Below are positions 60,899-64,000 of a DNA stretch of 64,000 bases, one piece after another. A program made the position numbers and the translations under genes. Within the stretch, counting starts at the first letter, position 1; each line of letters opens with the position of its first letter. The notes beneath the pieces were generated by a model. The model searched no databases. It saw only the letters and a program-made list of their open reading frames with translations, and was not told the DNA's origin. The DNA comes from CAVQAH01 sp963784195 (lineage in GTDB: Bacteria > Acidobacteriota > Vicinamibacteria > Vicinamibacterales > 2-12-FULL-66-21). The stretch covers positions 48,461 through 112,460 of the forward strand of contig CAWARA010000023.1 in assembly GCA_963784195.1 (NCBI GenBank), given 5' to 3'.

Positions 60899-61525
60899 TT
60901 GGGATTGAGAATTGCTGCGGGAGTCATTGCGTGCGTGCTCGTGACGGGCGCCCTTCTGACCAGCACATCGGCGCAGTCGCCGGACGTGGCGAAGGTGCTC
61001 GCTGATATTCGCGCACGCGACACCGGTCAGCTCGCGGTGTCGGAAGAAGACGGACGGTTCCTTCGCGTGCTCGTCGCGTCGAACCGTTCGAAGAAAGCGC
61101 TCGAGATCGGCGGCGCGAGCGGATACAGCGCGATCTGGATCGGCCTCGCCCTTCGCGAAACAGGCGGCCGCCTCGTGACGATCGAATACGATGCGGCGCG
61201 CGCGAAGGAGCTGACCACGAACATTCAGCGTGCCGGCCTCGCCGATGTGGTCCAGGTCGTCTCGGGCGACGCGTTCGCAGAGATTCCGAAGGTGGCCGGC
61301 AGCTTCGACTTCGTCTTCCTCGACGCCTGGAAGAAGGACTACAAGCGTTTCCTCGACATCGTCTACCCGCGGCTCGACAAGGGCGGGCTCTTCGTCGCCC
61401 ACAACGTCGTCAACAAGCGCAGCGAGATGGGGGATTTTCTCGACGCCGTACACAAGAATCCCTCGCTCTGGACGACAATCGTGTCGCCGTCTGGCGAGGG
61501 AATGTCGGTGTCGCTGAAACGCTAG
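60899..61525 (+). CDS. Exported class I O-methyltransferase
   Basis: 208 residues from TTG at 60899, with GGAGAGG five bases upstream. A hydrophobic signal stretch (IAAGVIACVLVTGALLTSTSAQS, landmarks VIACVLVTG and STSAQ) precedes a catechol O-methyltransferase-like fold. Motif I is ALEIGGASGYSAIW, the acidic SAM-ribose residue follows in TIEYD, and FDFVFLDAWKKDY is motif IV with its metal ligands. An exported SAM-dependent enzyme is unusual because SAM is cytoplasmic; the segment may instead be a membrane anchor with the enzyme facing inward. Substrate unknown. Confidence 0.82.
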   Translation: MGLRIAAGVIACVLVTGALLTSTSAQSPDVAKVLADIRARDTGQLAVSEEDGRFLRVLVASNRSKKALEIGGASGYSAIWIGLALRETGGRLVTIEYDAARAKELTTNIQRAGLADVVQVVSGDAFAEIPKVAGSFDFVFLDAWKKDYKRFLDIVYPRLDKGGLFVAHNVVNKRSEMGDFLDAVHKNPSLWTTIVSPSGEGMSVSLKR

Positions 61526-61531
61526 ACCGGT

Positions 61532-61777
61532 CTACTCGTCGGTGGCTTCGGGCGTCGCCGCGACTTTTTTCGTGACGCGCTTCTTGCGAGGTTTTCCAGT
61601 CCGCAGATTGGCCGGAATGGGCTCGTCGCTCGGCTCGAGGCGGGACATGCTGGTCAGAAACTTCTTCACCCCATGCTCGTCGAACTGCACGCGCGTGTAC
61701 GCATCTTCGACCGCAATCACCGATCCCAACCCGTACGTGGGCTCCACGACCCGGGCGCCAACATCGAACCGTTTCAT
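61532..61777 (-). CDS. Small SH3-like (CarD/DUF3553-type) protein
   Basis: 81 residues from ATG at 61777, with GGAG six bases upstream. The N-terminus FDVGARVVEPTYGLGSVIAVEDAYTRVQF resembles small beta-barrel domains such as those in CarD or UvrD C-termini; key landmarks are YGLGSV and VQFDEHG. The tail is Lys/Thr/Ala-rich. A 34-residue upstream extension of the ORF is translated repeat DNA and is rejected. Possibly binds nucleic acid or RNA polymerase, by analogy only. Confidence 0.75.
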   Translation of the reverse strand: MKRFDVGARVVEPTYGLGSVIAVEDAYTRVQFDEHGVKKFLTSMSRLEPSDEPIPANLRTGKPRKKRVTKKVAATPEATDE

Positions 61778-61796
61778 CGAACGCTCCTTCACCCCA

Positions 61797-61875
61797 TACG
61801 GTCGGACGACCGTCCGCAACGGATACGGTCGATCGACCGTCCGCAGCGCAAACGGTCGGTCGACCGCCGCAACCC
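61797..61875. repeat. Three tandem 27-base units, each with a CGGTCG-nn-CGACCG dyad
   Basis: Units start at 61797, 61824 and 61851. Each carries a 14-base perfect palindrome differing only in the central two bases (GA, AT, GT). They sit between the divergent SH3-like gene and arginase, where an operator would be expected. Confidence 0.85.
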
Positions 61876-61917
61876 ACACGATATTCGATAGTTAGGGTTT
61901 TCGTCAAGACAGCCGAC

Positions 61918-61923
61918 TATACT
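61918..61923 (+). promoter_or_regulatory. -10-like box close to the arginase start
   Basis: TATACT ends seven bases before the ATG at 61931; no Shine-Dalgarno or good -35 box is seen. Confidence 0.4.
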
Positions 61924-61930
61924 CAGCCCG

Positions 61931-62839
61931 ATGTCGACCGTGCACATCATCGGAGTGTCGCTCGACCTGGGCGGAAACCGCCGCGGCGTCGACATGGGGC
62001 CCTCAGCATTCCGCATCGCCGGACTGGCCGAACGGCTCACGGCGCTCGGCGTCACGGTCGTGGACGACGGGGATCTGGTGGCGCCGATTCCGGAGGTGAA
62101 GTCGTTCGGAGATCCGGCGAAGAAGTACATCCGCGAAATCGCGCGCGTCTGCGAAAAACTCTACAAGACGTCGCTGACGGCGCTCGAAAAAGGGGCGCTC
62201 CCGCTCGTGCTCGGCGGCGATCACAGCCTGGCCGCCGGCTCCGTCGCTGCCACCGCCGAATTCGTCAGGCGCGAGTCGAAGCCGATCGGGCTGATTTGGG
62301 TCGACGCACACGGAGACATGAACACGCCCGCGAGCTCGGCGAGCGGCAACGTCCATGGGATGCCGCTCGCCGCCCTCCTCGGTCCCGAGCCGGCGGAGCT
62401 CTCGCGCATCGGCGGTGTGACGCCCAAGGTCTTGCCCGAACACACCGTCCTGATCGGGATCCGGAATCTGGACGAACGCGAGAAGGAGATCGTGCGTGCG
62501 TCGCGCGTGCACGTGTTCACGATGAAGGACATCGACCGCGCGGGCATCGCATCGGTCGTCGAGCAGGCGCTTGCGATCGCCGGCAAGGACACGGGCGGCG
62601 TCCACGTGTCGTTCGATCTCGACGTCTGCGACCCGACGATCGCCCCCGGTGTCGGAACACCCGTCAAGGGCGGCCTCGACTACCGTGAAGCGCACATGGT
62701 GATGGAGATGGTTGCCGACAGCGGCCTGCTCCGCGCGCTGGATCTCGTCGAGGTCAACCCAATCCTCGACGATCGCAATACGACGGCGACGCTGGCCGCC
62801 GAGCTGGCCTCCTCCGCTCTCGGCCAGAAAATCATCTGA
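61931..62839 (+). CDS. rocF: Arginase
   Basis: 302 residues. Ureohydrolase that converts arginine to ornithine and urea using two Mn2+. Metal ligands are in GGDHSLAAGS, DAHGDMNTP and SFDLDVCDP; SGNVHGMPLA is the arginase-type substrate loop, which favours arginase over agmatinase. The C-terminal LVEVNPILDDRNTTA motif is complete. Transcribed divergently from the SH3-like gene and next to the 27-base tandem dyads, which may regulate it. Confidence 0.93.
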   Translation: MSTVHIIGVSLDLGGNRRGVDMGPSAFRIAGLAERLTALGVTVVDDGDLVAPIPEVKSFGDPAKKYIREIARVCEKLYKTSLTALEKGALPLVLGGDHSLAAGSVAATAEFVRRESKPIGLIWVDAHGDMNTPASSASGNVHGMPLAALLGPEPAELSRIGGVTPKVLPEHTVLIGIRNLDEREKEIVRASRVHVFTMKDIDRAGIASVVEQALAIAGKDTGGVHVSFDLDVCDPTIAPGVGTPVKGGLDYREAHMVMEMVADSGLLRALDLVEVNPILDDRNTTATLAAELASSALGQKII

Positions 62840-62849
62840 TGGGTGCTGG

Positions 62850-62949
62850 GCCGCCGTGGTCCGTGAGTTCGTTGTCCGTGTCTCGAAAACCGGTGGCCTC
62901 GGTTAGTCGTTCGACGAGACACGGACTACGAACCACGGACTACGGCGGC
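62850..62949. repeat. CGTRGYY heptamer hairpin (family A copy 7)
   Basis: Left arm 62850-62885 and inverted arm 62915-62949 match over most of 35 bases, the best-preserved copy in the window. It lies between arginase and the DUF2911 gene. Confidence 0.85.
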
Positions 62950-63053
62950 TCGCCATCGCACCAGGTCCCATCCGTCCCAGCAGCAGATGATCGCACCAAA
63001 AAATAGTAGGATCGGCAGTTGATTCGACAGGCGACACTGTCTCAGGAGGACAC

Positions 63054-63608
63054 ATGCGACGACCTGCTCTCACGTTCGCGGCCGCAACGCTGGCCGCCGC
63101 ATTCAGCACCGCCGTGCTGGCGCAGAAGACCACTGAAGTACACCCGGGCAAGGCGGGTAGCCCGCACGTCAAGACCGACTACACCATCGACGGCGCGAAG
63201 ATCTCGATCACGTACGGCCGCCCGTCATTGAAGGGCCGTGCGGATGCGCAGATGATGCCGCCCGGCCAGCCGTGGCGCACCGGCGCCGACGAAGCCACGA
63301 TCATCACGACCGATAAGCCACTCAAGTTCGGAACGGTCAGCCTCGCGCCGGGCAGCTACACGATCAATACGCAGCCAGGCGACAAGGAATGGCTGTTGAT
63401 TGTTGGAAAGCTGGGCGACAAGGGCCAGGCACAGTGGGGTGTTCCCTACCAGGCCGCGCTCGAGCTCGGCAGGACGCCGATGAAGCTCACGAAAACCAAG
63501 GCGCCGGTCGAGCAGCTCACCATCTCGATCGACGATACGCCCGCTGGCGGCGCGCTCCGCGTCGAGTGGGGCGGCAACAGCGCGTCAGCGCCGTTCACCG
63601 TCGGCTAG
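63054..63608 (+). CDS. DUF2911 domain protein, exported
   Basis: 184 residues. AGGAGG lies four bases before the ATG. A signal peptide ending TAVLAQ is followed by the DUF2911 domain: ISITYGRPSLKGR, WRTGADEATIITTDKPL, APGSYTINTQPGDKEWLLIV and the C-terminal LRVEWGG. This family is common in Bacteroidota and Acidobacteriota and has no established function. Predicted periplasmic or secreted beta-rich protein. Confidence 0.88.
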   Translation: MRRPALTFAAATLAAAFSTAVLAQKTTEVHPGKAGSPHVKTDYTIDGAKISITYGRPSLKGRADAQMMPPGQPWRTGADEATIITTDKPLKFGTVSLAPGSYTINTQPGDKEWLLIVGKLGDKGQAQWGVPYQAALELGRTPMKLTKTKAPVEQLTISIDDTPAGGALRVEWGGNSASAPFTVG

Positions 63609-63618
63609 CGCCTCACGG

Positions 63619-63734
63619 GATCGGAAATCGGGGCGATCGGAGATCGGAAATCGGAGATCGGAAATCGGAGCATCGGAATGGCGCAATCGATATACGGAAT
63701 TCCGATTGCCGATTTCCGATTGCCGATTTCCGAT
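63619..63734. repeat. ATCGGAA/ATCGGAG heptamer hairpin (family H)
   Basis: Left arm 63619-63677 is built from ATCGGAA and ATCGGAG words. The inverted arm is 63700-63734. The architecture is the same as family A but the word differs. It separates two convergent genes and ends just before the stop of the second. Confidence 0.82.
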
Positions 63735-63735
63735 G

Positions 63736-63999
63736 TCAAGCCTGCGGCTTGTCCTCATACCACGCGTCGTGATCTGACCACTGGCCGCAGCGCGTGCACT
63801 GCGTTTTCGTCCAGCGCTTGCCGCAGGACGGGCACTCGCCGCGCGTCTCGAAGGTATTCCACGAATATCCGCATCCCGGCGCACAACCCCACGTGTCGTG
63901 TTTCGTCGGGCGCCACTTGCAGTGAGGACACCTGATGCCCAGGTTGTCGTCATTCAGGCGTTCGGTGATGTCGGTGTCGACGCGATCGCGTCCGCGGAC
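63736..63999 (-). CDS. Zinc-ribbon protein, N-terminus beyond the window
   Basis: The frame is open from the window edge to TGA at 63736, giving 87 C-terminal residues. Four Cys pairs are visible: CPHCK, CAPGCG, CPSCGK and CTRCGQ, consistent with two four-cysteine zinc ribbons. The tail (WSDHDAWYEDKPQA) is acidic. No start codon is within the window, so domain content upstream is unknown. Zinc ribbons of this kind occur in membrane-bound or nucleic-acid-binding proteins; no function is assigned. Confidence 0.72.
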   Translation of the reverse strand, partial: VRGRDRVDTDITERLNDDNLGIRCPHCKWRPTKHDTWGCAPGCGYSWNTFETRGECPSCGKRWTKTQCTRCGQWSDHDAWYEDKPQA

Positions 64000-64000
64000 G

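Overview
The window is 64 kb of GC-rich chromosomal DNA that most resembles an Acidobacteriota genome, probably class Vicinamibacteria. This is inference from gene content: a VWFA-related acidobacterial-type protein, two Oar-like TonB-dependent receptors with carboxypeptidase-regulatory plugs, an alkaline-phosphatase-superfamily/TPR fusion, a DUF2911 protein, and very abundant short intergenic hairpin repeats. I saw no rRNA, tRNA, CRISPR array, prophage or insertion sequence.

Layout. (1) 1-738 is the 3' end of a site-2-protease-like M50 peptidase. (2) 12194 down to 1054 is one tightly overlapping minus-strand operon: ugd, galE, a family 2 glycosyltransferase, an MsbA-like ABC exporter, yicC, gmk, rpoZ, coaBC, a type 4 uracil-DNA glycosylase and priA. 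(3) 12327-20700 is a divergent plus-strand surface-glycan cluster: five glycosyltransferases, a WcaJ-like priming phosphoglycosyltransferase and a UDP-glucuronate decarboxylase. With Ugd and GalE across the divergent promoter it can supply UDP-glucuronate, UDP-xylose and UDP-galactose. (4) 20719-32833 is mainly minus strand: a 900-residue coiled-coil protein, pgsA, a TPR/SLH lipoprotein, hflX, an L-threonylcarbamoyladenylate synthase, an MFS transporter, glpX, an acyl-CoA dehydrogenase, a SAM hydroxide adenosyltransferase-family protein and a methyltransferase. (5) 32924-39198 holds a bactofilin, a cysteine desulfurase followed by mnmA (a sulfur relay to tRNA 2-thiouridine), trxB-trxA and glgA. 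(6) 39551-54687 holds the phosphatase/TPR fusion, both TonB receptors, an FdhE-like protein, a D,D-carboxypeptidase, an M20 peptidase and an orphan DNA methyltransferase. (7) 54848-64000 holds the VWFA protein, two basic/Arg-rich unknown proteins, a response regulator, hemE-hemY, an exported O-methyltransferase, an SH3-like small protein, arginase, a DUF2911 protein and a partial zinc-ribbon protein.

The most striking feature is the non-coding DNA. Many gaps hold hairpins whose arms are built from degenerate 7- or 8-base words (CGTRGYY, GCGCAAGT, ATCGGAA) repeated head to tail and then inverted. Other families (a CTTCGCCAAGG-type repeat, a CCTTCGACAGG-type repeat and a GTAGGCCCGACC hairpin) are nested inside one another, with one clear empty/filled site pair. 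Some copies lie in frame inside genes (priA, two glycosyltransferases) or form protein C-termini.

Eight genes carry single-base frameshifts, 14 in all, most of them changes in a run of identical bases. I read these as probable consensus errors rather than gene decay, so genes typed 'pseudogene' here should be treated as probably intact until checked with reads. The D,D-carboxypeptidase also has an in-frame TAG.
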